Assembly: GCA_963691655.1 (NCBI GenBank)
Contig: OY829326.1
Span: 101,121,340 to 101,185,339 of the forward strand
Source of the DNA: Toxonevra muliebris
Taxonomy: Eukaryota > Arthropoda > Insecta > Diptera > Pallopteridae
Length of the DNA stretch: 64,000 bases
Reading direction: 5' to 3'
Part shown: piece by piece, positions 62,513 through 64,000 of the stretch
Numbering within the stretch: the first letter of the stretch is position 1
Layout: each line of letters opens with the position of its first letter
The notes under the pieces: generated by a model
Seen by the model: the letters and a program-made list of their open reading frames with translations, nothing else
Database searches by the model: none
What the model was told of the DNA's origin: nothing
Program-made: the position numbers and the translations under genes

Positions 62513-64000
62513 TTTACAACTACTTGATCTGCCTACCTCTCTCCATGTGTATATTTTTGTTTCAACAGCATATACTGCAGTAATGTATGTTCATACCGAC
62601 ATATAACAAATGTTTTCCAAGTCAACCTTAACACAACGCAGGTGTTTTCTTGTTTGTTGCAGCTTCTTTCAAATCAGTCACTGATAACTTGAAAAAAAGT
62701 ATTTACAAAATGAAAGAATTTTATCTTTTGTGATAGGAATGAATAAGCATTGATACTTTTTGCTATTTCATTTATCATTTGTGTTTCATTTTAAGCAAAT
62801 TACTTAAAGGTTATCATGATAATTAGCTATCTAAACAAAAAACAAAAGAAATAACGTAGGAGTAACTACAACCTCCGCACACATGTCCCTCTCTCAATTT
62901 TTAATGAGTAATGAAATAAATTTTTCAGTTTTAACTCACAATAAAGTAAAATGTTTACACATTTTTCCATTTGCTACTTACTTAATTTGTTGCAAAAAAT
63001 TTACATAAATATGAATTAGCAACACCAGCACCACTACCAGCACAGCAGCCACAGTCACAACCATAACCATATCATGATTAAATCCAAAACACATTCAGAC
63101 TACGCATAAATATTTAATTAATAGTTTTAGTGTTTTTTTTTTAAATATTTGTTACAAATTATTAAATATTGTCATAAGGAAATGTGTGTTACTTTTTTTT
63201 TTCTTTCTCTAACTTTTGTTTGTGGGCAAAGCAAACAAATTATAATTTGTTTAATAATTTTCAATTAAATATTATTAATAATTTTGTAATTATTTGTCAT
63301 TTTGTCAATGTATTGTTGAAAGCTGGAAAAAAAAAATCAAATGAATTGTCACATAAAATATAAAACCTACATAGTGCTACTCTAGTTTACTACTATGAAC
63401 AAGAATTGTGCTTTTCAAGTTATAATTTCATTATTTATTTTAGTGTCTGACATTCTTTTTCTTATTTAATTATATTGAAGTTGTTGAGTAATCAGTGTTT
63501 ACTACTTGTGTTGTGTAAATAACATAAAAATGCTTGAAATATTTCATACTTTTTTTTGAATTTTTTTATTTGAGATAAAATTCTATACAAATCATATTAG
63601 TTTTGAAAAAGTAAATTATAGGTACACTCCTACGTCTTTGGTAACGTAGAAATTTCAATGAATGAAAAGTTTTCGAGCAGAATTTTATTTAAATCTGCAT
63701 TCATAACTGCATGAATGAATTCTTTTAACCACTGGCGGATCCAGTGTGGGGGTTTTTAATACAAAAACCGGTGTTTTCTGACAGATAAATCGTGATATCC
63801 AGAACAAACATGCAGTCTTTAAAAATTAATAGTTTTAATGCTTTTACAATAATCAGATTATAATATATGCAGTCATTACGCGACCTTTTAAAATTAGCCC
63901 CCGCCTCACAAACCAGAATAAAATAAAGAGAGAGGGTGGAGCATTCAAGAAAAAACCAAAATGTTTATCTTTTGATAAGGAACAACTTTATCTCCGATAT

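Larger units (their letters stand above)
58991..64000. other. First intron of the Drak-like gene (open at right edge)
   Basis: This is AT-rich with long T runs. It contains an RTE-like relic (59929-60009), an AG microsatellite (about 61429-61446) and a GTTTTTTTT-type low-complexity run (about 62457-62512). Near 63729-63905 a GGCGGATCCAGTG-type word facing an AGCCCCCGCC word hints at another decayed element. No second exon is seen. Confidence 0.45.

Overview
The window looks like a 64-kb piece of a higher-fly (brachyceran dipteran, possibly tephritid-like) nuclear genome. It is strongly AT-rich. The genes have small conserved exons with GT/AG introns, and the encoded proteins read like insect versions of universal eukaryotic housekeeping proteins. 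Introns and intergenic DNA are full of decayed transposon pieces. The species is not identifiable from what I can see. From memory, several of these genes (AP-1gamma, toothrin, Drak, mRpL22) are X-linked in Drosophila, so a Muller-element-A segment is plausible; that is inference only.

Layout. 1-2101: no gene recognised. 2102-7711 (-): PGAP2, a five-exon membrane protein of GPI-anchor maturation; intron 3 is mostly a degenerate 'TCTGATT' tandem array with a small inverted-repeat element nested inside. 8938-9729 (+): mRpL22, three exons. 9896-11373 (-): TFIIIA, nine zinc fingers in three exons, tail-to-tail with mRpL22. About 11.5-12.2 kb: possible relic of an LTR element 5' end. 13426-16837 (+): NECAP, five exons. 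16838-21621: intergenic, with an inverted-repeat element and a possible pogo-like relic. 21622-22531 (+): Arfrp1, four exons, with a foldback element in intron 2. 23654-45277 (+): AP-1gamma, a 21.6-kb gene with two alternative coding first exons, 14 shared exons and a candidate 18-nt microexon. Its introns hold relics of at least four kinds of transposon. 50125-51286 (+): a toothrin/d4-family gene that has the Requiem N-terminal domain but no PHD fingers. 58863-58990 onward (+): first coding exon of a probable Drak-type kinase that runs off the right edge.

Function. Three of the genes belong to post-Golgi traffic: AP-1gamma (large AP-1 subunit), NECAP (adaptor-ear-binding coat protein, with a C-terminal WVQF motif that could bind adaptor ears) and Arfrp1 (trans-Golgi Arf-like GTPase). 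The remaining genes serve mitochondrial translation, 5S rRNA transcription, GPI-anchor remodelling and chromatin or kinase signalling. This is ordinary eukaryotic gene neighbouring, not an operon. I found no prokaryote-style system, CRISPR array or convincing RNA gene. The most interesting items are the in-frame 18-nt microexon and phase-matched alternative starts of AP-1gamma, the intronic degenerate array of PGAP2, five separate foldback/MITE-like elements, and the broken transposon ORFs.
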